Shown: positions 45,144 through 59,000 of the stretch, piece after piece
How the letters are laid out: each line of letters opens with the position of its first letter
Numbering within the stretch: the first letter of the stretch is position 1
Assembly: GCF_963678635.1 (NCBI RefSeq)
Contig: NC_087063.1
Location: 31,258,599 to 31,322,598, forward strand
DNA: 64,000 nucleotides
Source: Symsagittifera roscoffensis
Taxonomy: Eukaryota; Xenacoelomorpha; Acoela; Convolutidae
Direction of reading: 5' to 3'
Translations under genes and position numbers: made by a program
Notes under the pieces: generated by a model
What the model saw: only the letters and a program-made list of their open reading frames with translations
What the model was told of the DNA's origin: nothing
Database searches by the model: none

Positions 45144-48100
45144 TTGGTAAAACAGCTTTTGTTTTGCATATTTTGTTTAGATTTTGACATTCACGAAGTG
45201 AATGCCTTCCAGAGAGAGGGTTTAAGCAATGAAAAGGGTTCCATCATACTTCTCTTCTTGGCCCATCTCGTCTACAAGCAAAAACAGTTCATCATTTGCA
45301 GCAATCGTATGAGGGAAAAACGGAGCGAACAAAGAACATACTACCGCAAACTCTAGCTGATACGACCCGTCGCATCGGATTGACGAAAACACATACGATA
45401 AAAAGAAACAAGCGGATGGTGAAAACCAACATCAACTCAATTGAGGGCTTACTGCTTCGGAGAAAGCAGCGTTTGAATATTTGCCAAATACTGGGCTTGA
45501 ACAATTACAACTGTTCCCAGTCTCGTTCATCAATACTGGTAAAGTTTTTTGACACTTACGCTTTCCTTGACTGCGGCAGCCAATTCACTTTCATGCTTGA
45601 TCAAATCTTAGTATTTCAGAGATCTCATCATCGGAAACCGCAAATGTGTCGTTACAAAACACTAAAACTAAGCATAAGATGCCGGCTGCAAAACTAGACA
45701 ACATCGATCACATACCACCAAACAAACAAAGTGGTCAAACGTCCCCGATCCGCAATGTTTGTAAAATATCTTTTTTGAATATACCTCCTGCAGTTAAAGC
45801 TCATCTGACGGGCAAGTTGGAAAGCTACTTGGCGTTGATACGTTCTCTTATACCTACCCCAACTAAGTGATCGAAGGAATTGATTGCCGACCACCCGGAA
45901 TACAAACTCGAGTGGCTGAATAATCGCAGGAGAATATCACGAAACCATTGCTCTCACCTAACTGAACAAAGTGCGCAGCAGACAAATTACGGGATTTATT
46001 TTCCATTTGCTAAAGAATTGAAGTGAATCTGTTGAGCAACTACTGGACTGTCGAAGCAGGACTGAAAAGGGCTGGAAAAGATGAATATAGTACGATAAAA
46101 TCTTTTTGGCAATTCGAATCCTTGAAAACAGATTTTAACATACGAGAGAATGATAGAAAAAATTTGTATATCGTAGAAAATTGAAAATCAACAGCAAATA
46201 ACTACTACATAACCCTTATCTAACAAAAATTACTCCATTTCCGACAAGTCAAAACAATAATGATCAAAATTTACTTGAACTGACCCTCGCAAATGACCTC
46301 GAGAAGAAACACCTGCGACCAGTAGAAACGAAACGATTCAAACCCTCACGAGTTTGGTATTCGCCACATCACCTTGTCCAGAAACCATATGAGCCAACAA
46401 AAGTTAGCCGAGTAGCCAACGCCGCAGTTCTTTTCAAAGCTCAATAAGTAAACATCAACCTCCTGACAGGTCCTGATCTACTTGCAAATATTAATGGGAT
46501 TCTAGAGCGCTTTTGCAAAAATTCTATTGATCTTCTTTTCGATATTGAATGGAGGTCTATGCAAGTGGGTGTTCTTGAAAGGATGTTTGTGCAAATTGGT
46601 GTTCGCGGAGAAGATAATCAGCCATGCGTTTTCTCTGGAACTATTACGAAAAACTCAATCAATACGAATACACGCGGTTACTATTTGGTATCATTTATTC
46701 GCCATTTTGCGCTGAAAATGCATTACAAAAATGCGCTTTAGACAACGGTTACTAATTCCTTCCGGCCTATGATGCAATAATAAGCAGTTTCGATATGGAT
46801 AAATATATTGCTCCTAAACCAGCGCTACTTGAAGCACGATCTGTTTCAGCAAATCCAGGGTGTTAAAAAAAACAAGGCGGTAAATTTATCAAACAACAAG
46901 CTCGCCCCACAATTTATTCTTTGCGAAAACCACGGCGAGATAGAAACTTCAACTCGTGCTCTGGGATTATTCGGAAAAATGAAAGTGCTCATTTGTTTGA
47001 TCCCTTTCAAAAGTTTACCCTTTTGGCTGATAACTATACTCCGCGAAAACTCTTTATCTTGGTGTCGTGTACCTTTGACTCACTAGGACTTTTAGCACCG
47101 ATGCCTATTTGTTAGAAGATCTTCTAACAACAAAACTGAAAGCTAGGTTTAAAACAAGATAATGAGATTTCAGGTCATCAATAGCGTAACCTATAAAATT
47201 TCCTCAATTATTTTCTCATGATGAATAGAATAATTTGGCCACTGACTTCGACAAATCGAAGCGACAACGTGGATTTACACGCATTTACAGACGCTTCACC
47301 CATTGGAATGGTCGCAGTTTTTTCCATGATAGTGCATAACTCAGGCGAGACAGTCATTGACAGTAAGTTTTTGATAGGCAAAAGCAAGTTAGCACATATT
47401 AAACATCTGTGTTCCAAAACTTGAACTGGAAGATGCAACACTTAGAGCACGTTTTAAGGCCAATTGCGTCCAGTGAACTTTATTTCAACAGATCAGCTTT
47501 TTTACATACCTGGTCAGACAGTCAGGTGCTACTAGGTTGGATAAAGTCAACGAAACAGCAAAAGATTTCTGTTGCAAACCGACTAACTGAAATCTCAACA
47601 ATAAATCATCAATTAAAATGTCATCACATTCTAATTACTCTGACTCCTGCAGATTATGGTGCTCGCGTTTCAAACCCAGAGAAATTATTAAGAAATGTTC
47701 CTCACCTCCAGCACTCTGGGAAGAACCTTGAAACTTGTAGCACAATAATACTTCGCCTGCAACAACTGTGGTTGCTGCATTATTTTTTTAAAAGGCCAGG
47801 CTTAAAACAAACGTCTCTAAATGAGACAGTTTTTGACATTAAATGGTTTTGTACCAGAAAAAAAGCTGATTTTAACTTTAACTACAGTCATGAGATCTTT
47901 CTCCAAACTAGTTTAATGATTCTCAAAATAAAAACCAACCAAAAACCGACACCAGGGTTATTGAACAAGCCAAACTTTACGCGAAAAAAACTGTCAAGCT
48001 CAGTCATTCCTTAATATTATCACGAAAATTAAAAAATAAACCAAATTAACAGTAAAGATAAACTGGTGTATCTGAATACTTATTTGGATCAAAAACCCCT

Positions 48101-48703
48101 TCTAAAAGCTCGAAGTCGATTTGAGTTTGCACTTTGAATGAAAATAGATGCAAGATTTCCCAATATTATGGACGCAAAAATGCAACAACAGGGTTGTACA
48201 ACGAACACGCACACCAAATTTGTATACTTCAAGGCTCAGAGTTTGTCACTCTGAGTTTGTCACTCTTTCATACAGCAAGGTTTTCTTACAGCAAGCATCT
48301 TTCATACGCAAAAGAATTGACGTTAAACTCAAGACTTCTGACAAATGTCGCTGATAACACAAACAATGAAGAACCTCTCACCCTGAATCATTGCCTAATC
48401 TAACACCTTTTCAGCAACCTAACCCAATGAGCTTTCAACCATCGACTACAAATCTGCTTCGAAAATTGGTCTCAAAAACAACAATTACTTAACCACATCT
48501 GGCGGAGAATGTTTACCGACAGTTTTAAAGCGAAAAAATTCGACGCTCGCAGAATAACTGCTAAAAAAGTGAGAAGTAGTCCAGATCTTAAAAAATCGGA
48601 TGCCGCCAGGAATATGTTATTTGGGACAAATCACAGCAGGACATCCTGGACGAGATGGGACTACTCGCGTCGTAACCGTAAAGACGGCGTACAGAACTTT
48701 TGA
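45144..48703 (+). pseudogene. Degenerate BEL/Pao-type LTR retrotransposon pol
   Basis: Pieces occur in the expected order but in changing frames with many stops. They are a Cys-rich segment (about 45160), a protease-like DCGSQF (about 45575), an RT core with LLTGPDLLANI and an aspartate-containing LLFDIEW (about 46460-46560), a LGLLAPM segment (about 47085), an RNase H-like VDLHAFTDASPIG (about 47270) and a TWSDSQVLLGWI segment (about 47510). Integrase remnants follow, ending with HPGRDGTTRVVTVK (about 48645). No single frame is intact and no LTR pair was seen. It is an old, inactive copy. Confidence 0.75.
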
Positions 48704-51700
48704 CTGAAATGTTAGCGCACTTGCACGCGTTTTTTATTCGATTCAAACATTACCTCGACTTGAGCGCAACTCGAGGCACAGGAGCAACTTGTTGAACCAA
48801 TCCCGCATTTTGACTAATCATCAACTAAGTCATAATTGATTTTGAGAGTCACTGTGATTTGAAAGATTCGTATAAGAAGTTTGAATGAAGCAATCTTGAA
48901 TTTTCTTTGATAGCTTGCATTTGCCTATTTAGTCCATCATTCAATTTTCATAACAATCGGACATTGGTAACAAACATTTTACGGCTCTTTTCCCTTGTTA
49001 TGGACTAACTAGTCCGCCTTCTGTTTTTGTATCAATCACAGCAGAATTTTTTGTTATAAAAAATTGCAGGTGGGGTCAAATAAAAAAAGACAATTTACTA
49101 GTGAAAACTCGCATGTGGTGGAGGAAAAAGAGCCCAGTAAAAATTATTTTCCAATTGCCCTCCCTCTTTGGAAAATTACCACGTATATTCGTTTAAAAAT
49201 AATTCATACGACAAGCGGTATAAGAGAAATTTTGGCGAAAAATGGTTATTTGTTCAAGCTGACACGTGTTAGTGCATTTAAGAACATACTTCATCAAATT
49301 TTGAAAGTATCATTTCTTTCAAATGAATTCCAGAAAAACTCAAGGGGACTGAAAAAGAGCTGGTAATTGATGATCCCAATGCTTCACTTTTTGTTCATAT
49401 GTTGCGATCCACTATTTTTAATATTTTCTATTTTTTTAAGCGCTCGCAACCCGGATTTTTGTCAAGATTTGGTATGGATGTTATTTCATGTGATGTTGGC
49501 TTGTTTTCCGCTTTTTCCCAGTTTTTTTAAACTTTGTTTTATTGTTGTGTTAGGTGCTATTTTGGCTAAACGCGCAATATGCTAAAACATGAAAAAAAAA
49601 AAATCTGGTCAGAGTTGTTATTTTGTTCAGCATGCCAAGTTTCATTGCATCCGAACAATGTTAAACTAGTTTTTGAAAACTAAAAATGAAAATCAATGGG
49701 AAAGTGGAAAAGAGCCTGCTGTTGTAACTAAATGCATGAGATTATGATGGAAGAATAAATCTGCTCATTTTGCTTAGAATGTTCATCATGCAAAAGTCTT
49801 TAATTATGAGGATCTACTTAACAATCTTCGCCCCTATTGTATCTACTAAAGAATCTCCCTCTTTCTTGAAAAGGGGGGATTGTTAAGTAGATCCAATTAT
49901 GACAATGATAAAGTTTTTTTTTTGTATATGGTGGAAATAAACTATTGTTACGTGGATTAAGGTGATGGGAAACGAACCAAACAGCTATTTATAACAATTA
50001 ATTCATGCAAACGGCTTACCAATTTAAAAACAGCTTCATTTATGGGCTCTTCTTCTCAATCACCTGTGAAATTTTACCAGAATTTTTTGTTCAGTTTGAC
50101 CGATTTTTACAAAAATTGAGGTGCGGACTAATTAGATTATGTCAAACATTTGATCCGCTGGCCAGTTTCCCACTCCTTGTAAAATCGAACATAAGTTGTT
50201 GAAAAATTGTTCAAACGGCAGTCTGCATGTAAGAAGTATTGAGTCAAAATTTTCATTTGTTCACGGTGACATGCTTTATTGCAGCTTAGAACGTCAAAAG
50301 TTTTTTTAAATGACTTTCAAAACTTGAACTTTGGGAAAAAAAAAACGAAGAAGGGGGAAACTGCAAAAGAGCCTATATTTGTTCCTCAAACTTAACCTTG
50401 TAAAACCCCTCGTTACACCATAAAATTGACGCAAATGATAGGTTCGGGAAAAAAGAGCCTGTTTCATGTTTACGAAAGCTGGGAAATTTTGAAAGTCAAA
50501 AAACAATTTACAGTAAAATCTTGTTTTTTCAAAATAAAATAAGCATGCGTTGGTCTAGCCGCTAGAAACAAAAAGTTCTTTAGGCCTGCTCTGTGAGTTT
50601 TGTTTTGTGCAGCTATATTTTTCTAAGGATGCGGCAAGGTGATTGAGTTATGAAAAAAAAACTCTTAGTTTTGATCTGTAAATTAGGAATTTATTTTGAA
50701 CTTGCCCCAGTACACCGAATGAAGAGCGACTGTTCTTTTCACCAGCCAATTTTGGCAATTAATTTTTTCTTCACATTGTTCAGCTGTTGCAAAAATTGGC
50801 ACACAGACTAGTAAAGCCATGACAAACATATTAATGATATACTAAATCTTGTTAAAGAACTCGGTGCACTAAAAAATGATGCTCAACGGGGGAATAAAAG
50901 AGTTGAACATTTTTTTGATAAATAACTCTAAGCGGCTTTTTTCTACGGAGGTTGGGAAAATAGAAAAGAACCCGACTCGCTCCGGTTTTTGTATTTCCTA
51001 ATTGATAAAACTGCTATGAAAACGTATGGAATTTAGTTTTTTCGAATACAATTTTTGAGACTCTTAGAAAGTTTCTTCTGTTTTCTAAAACAAATAGAAA
51101 TTTTCTCAAACACTGCTCTACAGTTTCCAAAGCGGAACAGTTTCAATTGTTTTGGTAATCTTGGTATTGGAACAAAATTACGTCAGAATGGACAGTTTGA
51201 ACTTACAGTTTGAATTTAAAATCTTATGAGACTAGCTTTACTGATACTTTTAAGTTGACAATAACTTTAAAGCTTTACTGCATACACGAAATCTCCAAAA
51301 ACCTTACCTCACTAAAATTTGAGTTCACTCTCAATTAGCCTTCAATACTGCATCATGATTTAAAACACTCTGAACCAACTGATCCCAAATAATGATCGGA
51401 TTTGTTAATGTGTTTTGAGTTGTGTTTCCAAACCTTCTCAAGTCACTAATCTCAATAAAATTTTTATTCGGTGATAAGTGGTTTTGTGTCTCAACAAAAT
51501 TCTCGCTGGGATTTCTATCCGAAATACTGAATGGTAAATCCACCGGTTTAGTTAACCAATGATTTAGGATTTTTTTTGTGATTCCTCTGACAATGGTATC
51601 ATCTGACAATGCTTACTTTTGAACTCCATATTTGCTACATAAAATTTCCAGCTCTAGTTTATAATTGTTCATACGCGGGAACTGGTTATTTCAGTTTAAC

Positions 51701-52384
51701 AAACAAAATTGCGGAATCCGCTTACAATTTGCGAAATCCGCTTACATTTGCGGAATTCTCTCACTAGTTCCTTGGTTTCCACTTATATATCTACTTAAAG
51801 TTGCGGAAGCCAAAAAAAAGCTAGCTATGTTTATTTGTTTCAGTGTCCGCAAAAAAAAAGCCGATATAAATTGCGATACAGGTACTGTATTTGTACGCGG
51901 AATCCATGTACATTTAGTAAATGGAATCCACTTATATTTTGGAACATGTTTAAAGATTTTTCTCTGGACTCCAGTGATCTACAGACACCAAACTGTGCGC
52001 CTATCCAGTGCACAGCTTGGCCTCTTAATGTTGCCTGCATTCTCATCCTTTTGTAATAAAGCGGGCATGGTCTTTGGGATAGTCTTTGTTCGAAGTTTTG
52101 AACGTTTATGTAAAATTTTCTCTCTTACTTGAAAACTACTCTGCCAAATTTAATGTTGAGTTCAATTGAAAGAATAGGTATTAGTCGTATCTTACATAAA
52201 CGAGGTTAAGACCGTATTTTAGTGGGCATAAACACTTGTTTTAACCCAAGTTTTGAATTAGTGTAAGTTACGCATTTCATCCCGCATCGGTACAAAGCAT
52301 TCTAAAAACCATCAATTAGATTCCTCCTTAAACTGGGCTCCTAGTTTCAAATCAGCTTGTACTTGAATTATTTATCCTACATCT
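48704..52384. other. Intergenic, family D fragments; no supported gene
   Basis: Scattered CTGGAAAAGAGCC or GGCTCTTTTCC ends (about 48980, 49130, 49350, 49700, 50360, 50450, 50960) show several degraded family D copies. An inverted pair near 49820-49895 reads ggatctacttaacaatc / gattgttaagtagatcc. Confidence 0.55.
51331..51609 (-). CDS. Unidentified short frame, doubtful
   Basis: 92 codons with ordinary amino-acid composition (KPVDLPFSISDRNPSENF, IIIWDQLVQSVLN), unlike the surrounding low-complexity translations. There is no recognised family, no clear splice context and no neighbour that explains it. It may be a gene fragment. Confidence 0.2.
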   Translation of the reverse strand: MSDDTIVRGITKKILNHWLTKPVDLPFSISDRNPSENFVETQNHLSPNKNFIEISDLRRFGNTTQNTLTNPIIIWDQLVQSVLNHDAVLKAN

Positions 52385-52786
52385 CAGGGGCGGATCTAGG
52401 ATTTTCTCGAGGGGGGCGGATTTTCAAAAAATTTTCCAAAATTTTGACGACCTTTTTTTTTTTTTTAGGTCGACCAAATTGATTTTGATTTTTCGCGCTC
52501 TCCCAAAGCACTGTTTTGCCCCTATTTTGCAAGCCATTTTTTGGCACTTTTTGAAAAATTTTGACAAAAAAATGCGTTTTTTTGGCGCGCGCTCCCCCTC
52601 AAAAATAGCATATATTGGCGCCAAAGGCGCCTTTAGAAAAATTTTAGGGTCGGTCGACCAAAAATGGATTTCTGAAAAAGTATCAAAGGGGGGACCCTTT
52701 GGGTCGGCAGGGGGTCAAATCCCTGAGGGAAAGGCGTCCGAACACCCAACCCCCCCCCGCCCCCCCCCCCCCTAAATCCGCCCCTG
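52385..52786 (+). mobile_element. Intact 402-bp hAT-type MITE with perfect 8-bp target duplication
   Basis: The ends are CAGGGGCGGATCTAGG and CCTAAATCCGCCCCTG (terminal inverted repeats). The flanking 8-mers are identical: CTACATCT at 52377-52384 and 52787-52794. An 8-bp duplication with CAGGGG ends is characteristic of hAT elements. It contains a GC-rich GGCGCC...GGCGCC segment and poly-C near the right end. It inserted 10 bp upstream of the splice acceptor at 52804. Confidence 0.93.
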
Positions 52787-52804
52787 CTACATCTAAACTT
52801 TCAG

Positions 52805-53062
52805 CCAAGCAGGATAAGATATCTGCTTCAGCAGCAACTGTTTTTACAATGGAATGCTGTGGCGACACTTCTCAGATGGGAGTGGGAGACATGTGCGATG
52901 GGATCTCGATTCGGGAGGTGATGGAAGCGCTGCGGGGGATGCCGAGGGACGAAGTGGTGAACCAGTTGGAAGGCATTGGCTTCCAGTTCTCGGAGAAGGA
53001 GCTGATTAACCAGATGGGCAGACTGGACAATGACGCCAAACGAAGAGTAGTTGTTCAGTCGG
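52805..53062 (+). CDS. Solenoid gene exon 1 (repeats 1-2)
   Basis: Acceptor aaactttcag|CC, donor TCGG|gtaaca. ATG at 52849 gives MECCGDTSQMGVGDM before the first repeat (ISIREVMEALRGMPRDEVV). The frame stays open back to the acceptor, so it could also be an internal exon. Confidence 0.8.
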
Positions 53063-56000
53063 GTAACATGACTTACTTCATTTCCCGCAACAGAGCTTTT
53101 CTAATCAAAGTTTTTTGGTTTGATTGAGTCAACTTATCCCAATAATGACATACTTTTTCTTTCAACCTGTGTTTTCTGCATGAAATAGTTTGCGTGGTTC
53201 AATTTGAATATCTGAACTGTTGGTAAATATTCGGTGCTCAAACAATATATTGAAAACTTAATGGTTATAACAAAGAACTAATAACTGTGGGTTATGGAAT
53301 GAAAAAAGTCATTTCAGGCAGTAAGAGCATGATAGTTCCTTTTCGTCCAACAAAACCAAACTAAGAAAAATTTGAACAATTTAGTTTACATATTGGCTTC
53401 CCTGTTCGTTTCTTCATACTCAAAGCATTCTTCAGGCGTTGTCTTGGGCAAGAGTGAGCTCTCAGATGGGCTGAAGAAACTGAGTCCGGCCGACATCAAC
53501 CAGGTGTTGAAGGACACCAACATAGAGGAGATGGACATCTGCGAGACCATAGTGACTGCCGGCTTCCGTCGTCTCAGACCCGAGAAAGCGAAACTGATCG
53601 TTAGCGACTGCAATTTCGACAAGCACATCGTAGAGAAATGCATACAGGAAAGTTCACGTTCTACTCGCCTAAATAAACTAAGTTTTGATCAAATCGATGT
53701 TTTTGGACTATTAAATGGATATTATAATAGAAATATTAAATGGAAATTAAATATTATGGACTATTAAATGGAAATAATAATGAAAAACTGAGTGTGAGAA
53801 TGAACTCTTGAAAGGTTTCTAGGAAACCTCGCATGAGGAGATGGCATCCCTGTTTAAGTCAATCGGGGCTCCCTTCATTCGAGACACAGAAGAAGGAGTT
53901 GCAATGGCACTGCAGAGTTTCAACGAGTGCCAGCAGAAGGCGTGTTTGAAAATGGTAGGCATGAACTCAACTGGTATTAATGTTTTTAACTTTTTTGTTA
54001 ACCAAATATTATACTTTTTCTGTAGTCTTTATTTTAATGTTAAGTTACTTTCAACCTGACAAAAAAGCGCGGATCCAGTATTTTTTTCATTGATGATTTT
54101 TTTGTGAGCCTTCGGTCGATTTTTTATTTCCATTGACTTTCTGCTAGCAAAGTTTTAATTGAGTTTCCGAGCTCTGCCAAAACACTTTGAGCACTATATT
54201 TTGTCAAACAAATAGGCTAAAATGACTTAAAATGGGTGTAAAATAGTAACAAAGAGGGACCTACCGGAGTGTTCCCTCTAAATTCGCTACTCGACGCAAT
54301 TAATAGAAAATTGCAAAAGTACAAACATCAAAAAGGTCAAAATTTATTTTTGAATACCGAACAAAAAAAAATGTTTTTCTCTTTCGAAAAAAAAAACATT
54401 AAGACCAGTTCGTTTTTAGGCCGGTCTGATGGACAAAACTTCAGTTGACGACGTGATCAAATTGGTCCAGTCTCTTGAGGCGTCGCAGCAGGCTAAAATC
54501 AGCCAAAACTGCCACTTGGAACCGACGGATGAACAACTGGTGCGGCTCATGTCCCAGTACTCTGACAGCAGACTCTCGAAATTGATGAGAGATATTGCGT
54601 TCGTGCCTCGGAATGAAGATTGTCTACAAATCATGTCCAATCTAGAACCAGGTATGGAATGCATGCTTATTGATTGACTTCTACAAGCAACAAAAAGATT
54701 CGTGATTTGCTTATTTTTAATTATATATCTCAAATTTTTGTTGCTATACAGTTAGAATGACTTACTTTTTTTAAATACCCGTTCAATTAAAATATGGATC
54801 ATTGATAATCTTGCTGTCGAACAGGCAGTCAAAAACTTTCAGGTGAGAAATTAGTTAAAACATTTACCTTAGAAACACTAAAGCGATATGTCATAGATTA
54901 ACTTTTCCAGGTAGTCGCAACTCAGTCATGTCTCGTGTGAACTGGGAACCATCTCTGTCGTGGATAGTACAACACGTGGAGAGACTGAACAAGGCGGAGA
55001 TGGAGAAAATTGCCGAGATTGTATCCATCAAAGTCATTCTGCCAAACGAGGCCATAATCAACACTCTCAGGTTGATAAACAGTCACGAGCAATTTGTTAT
55101 GTGACGTTGATGCCATCATAAATATCAGATAACCATTATGTGTAATCTAAGACAAGGTCAGAAAGTTATCAATTGCTCATTAGTTTTACTTAATATTATG
55201 GGAAGGAATTACGGCGCTAGGTGCTTTTTTGGCCGAGTTTGACTAAGTCAAAGCTCGTAGAGAATCAAGGGTGTTATCTTATTAAAACTCTTTCATCTAT
55301 GAATGATTCAATTTATCAAAAATATCAAAAAAAATTGTCTCAGTGTTGAAAGAATTGGTCATTTTTTCAGTATTTTGAGACCAACATGGCGACACTGCAT
55401 TTCATGAGTTCTTATTTGAGTTATTTACGTCATTTCAAATATGATTACACTTCTTCTTGCCTTTTTCTCCTAGTTCAATTGCATTTCCAAAAAAATTACA
55501 TTGAAATAAAAAAATTTTAAATTTATTCAATGAAAGTACTTTTTTCGTAAAAAGGGATAAATACGACGTCTCTTAAGTTGATACGACGTCTGAACATGTT
55601 CCATTTCTACCGGGCCAATTTTGCTTCTTACTTCCGAGCATGCTTTTTGAGTATCCCTGATTCTAAATCAGTTTTGAATTTTCAAAAAATTCGCCTCAAA
55701 ATGAATGTGTTGTTGCTAGAAAAAGTGAAATCAGATACAGATTCAATTTAGTTGTTTTGTTTGTAGAAAAAATCTAATAAAATAACCAAGATAGCCGTTT
55801 GTTGTAGATGCAGCTCGGAATGTTCCGACTACATTCTCAGAAAAAATTGTGTTTCTTTTTTTCTTCAAGTTAATGTCTTTTTTATACGTCGTGTGATGCA
55901 AGAATTATTAAAACGCGTAGCAATTTTGAATTTTAGGCATAAACAGCTAAATTGTTTTCAAAAAATAAGTAAACAAATAAAATCAAAAGTTTTTTAAAAA

Positions 56001-59000
56001 TTTTTAAATATGTTTTTTTTTGTTCTCTTTTTGCACTAAAATTTCTAAATATTTTTTAAAGTTTTTTTTGTCAAAGAAATTAGGCTTCTAAATCAATTTT
56101 TGGTTTCCTTAAAATCAATTTTTCAGCCTAGTTGCTAATTTTACCATAACAAACGTTCGATTGCTTTATTCGCTCAAAAAAAAGACGAAAAATCAAAAAT
56201 TTCTAACCGGTTTTTCTCGCCCAGTCCGATGATTATTTGTGGTACATGATATTTCCTGATTGTGTTACCTGATTGTTCAATTACCTGATTGTTTCAATTT
56301 TTACGAGGCCAGCAAAAACTCGAATTACCATGTTTTGTGTGAAAAACAAAAAAAAAAGAAAAAACTGAAAGACACCCGAAAACAAAGTTATCCCCCATTT
56401 TCAATAGTCGGAACAAAAAAAGCTTGTAGTCAGTAAAAAATAATTAGCTGATAAATGTTGGTCTGCTAGAAATGACTGCCCTGAAATAGTAGCAAAAGAG
56501 GAAGCTACAAAAAACTACAAAACCATACAAAAAACAAGGATAGCCGGTTACTGTGCAAGTAGCACAGAATGTTCAGACCATAGTCTTGAAAAAATACAAC
56601 AATTTTTTCAAAAAAATACAGTTTTTTAACAAAAATACACAAACATAACAAAAACTTTTCGGCGTGGTGGAATAAAAGAATCTGAACAAAAAAAACTGGG
56701 GATTAGTCATAATTGACAGCCGTACTAAAATGAGCAAATTGAAAAACAGTTTTTGTGGAAAAGTTATAATTAACTTTTTTTGCAGTTTGTTGAGTTTTTG
56801 AAAATTTTCATTTATGTTTTGAATTAAGCTAGTGTAAGCTTTCAACCAAATAAAATAAGACTGCTCGCTCGCTTTATTTGCTCAAAATAAGACGAAAAAT
56901 CAAAACTTTCAAACCGATTTTTCTTGACACTGGGAAAACTTTTTTAAAATTTTTTAATGCAGAATCATGACTGTAAGGGCTTTACTATGATATATCACTC
57001 AAACCAGTCCGATCATTTTTTGTGGTACCTAATTTTTCGTGGAAAACAAAAAGAAAAAAATTAAACTACACTCGAATACAAAGTTCCTTTCCATTTTCAA
57101 TGGCCGGAACAAAAACCATTTCAGGCAAAGCACGCCAACTGTGATCGGCGACATGCTCAATGAAGTGGGTATTGTGCTGCCGGTGAAAGACATAGCGAAG
57201 AATCTGAAGCAACTGCTGCCGGATGAGGCCAGTCACGCCATCCAGAGAGCGAGAGTGGACAGATTGAGTCACGAGACAGTGGTGGCTGGACTGAAGCTCA
57301 TGGCTGCTGATACTGTGAGTAGTTTGCTTTTCTTATTGACTTGAATCAGAAGTTCCATTATTTCAAGCCTTGTTTTACCAAAAAAAATAGTTATCAATTA
57401 TAATTTATTTACAAGTGGCATGAGAACTTTAAGTTGCTTTGTTCCAGGTTGCATGCTCTCGAAGTTTCATCAATAATCCTTGCTCCAAGAGATATTTTAG
57501 AGATTCGTCACCGAGCTCTCATTCAGAATAGTTTTATTACAGCTGTTTGAATTAGTGGTGCAATAATTATTAATGTGGTGCAATTGCCGCCAATTCTTAG
57601 GTGAAGCGTGTCATAAAGGAATCAGGCCACGCCCTGTTGGACAGAGAAGAAACAGCTTCTTACTTGCAGACCCAATCAGAACAAGCACAAGTGGATATCA
57701 TCAAGTACGCAGGGGTCAGGATGATATGTCCCACTGAAGAAGACATAGAACCGGTGATCAAAGGATTCACAAACGCACAACAGGGTTCACTACTTCGAAG
57801 ACTCGGCTGGCATCACAATGTCGAATTTATGGTTCAAGGTTAATTTGGAACAGCTGCCATTTTCGGGCAAACTTTAGTTTTACTGTTATGTCGTATGTTT
57901 TGTGCTTTCCAAAATTTTGTGACATTGTAAATTGTTATACACAAAATTTTGACTAAGTAGGTCAAATTATCCGCTTTTTTTGCTCAAAGCCGTTGAAGAT
58001 TGATGTTTCAGCTTTCAAAAATATGGAGTATTCAAAACAATTACAAGTTCTGGAAGACGCCAACGTCCCTCCCAAATACACAATCGAATCAATGCAAGAA
58101 TACTTAATGACCCTTCAACCCAAAATATTAGAAGAGCTAATGACTAGAGTGAAGTATTACCCTTCAAAAGAGCAAATCATAGAAACTATGGAAGAGTTTG
58201 ATGAAACCATTCAGAGAAACGTGATTAAAAAAATAGGATATATCCCCCCTCAGTTAGATGTAATTGAAGCATTGCAAAAAATGACTCCCTCGTTGGCTCG
58301 CGAGACGGTCGAAATAGCGGAGGTGAATCCAAAACCGACTCCCGAATTGATTGCTGACGAACTGATGAGTTATCCAGAGCTGAAGAGACAAAAACTTCTG
58401 GACAGTATTGATATTTTGCCCTCCAATGAAGCAACCACAAGAAAGATGAACACTTTAAGTTTCGAAGAGCAACGTCAGGTTATGAGTATTTATATTTTTT
58501 CCGAAGATAGGCGATGAAAATGATCATAAGTGAACTCACTCTGATTCCTAGCTATATTACCGAAGTTCTTTGAATGTATCTTTTTGCCTATTAACAATTT
58601 TCGCATAGTGGCAAATTTTTGCCATGCCAATGGCAGTGTATGAGGACGACATCTCACTTGAGCTCTAGCTTCAGGTCTACCACAGCCTGGCCGATTTCGG
58701 CTGCAATAGTGGTACCACGATAATTAGCTGGATAGCTTTCGATAGCTTTTCTTCGAATTGCATAAAGCACATATTATAGTTAATTGTTAAGTCCGAAGTA
58801 TAATCTACTTTGTCAAGTTAATTTGTTTTTTACAAAATCATCGAAAATTATCATCATTTTTCTACTACAAAATCTGTGGGATCTAATTTGCATAGACAAA
58901 TTTTTTAAGATGAGTTGATTCTTAAATAAATATCAATTTGCAACCTTTTTTTGTAGATCTTTCTTAATGGAAGTCTCAAAATTCCAGTGGACCGAAGCGA

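Noticed and set aside
53648-53767. Exon 2 of the solenoid gene extended to the in-frame stop at 53767
   Set aside because: The residues after 53647 do not fit the repeat, and exon 3 continues the repeat exactly from CAG at 53647.
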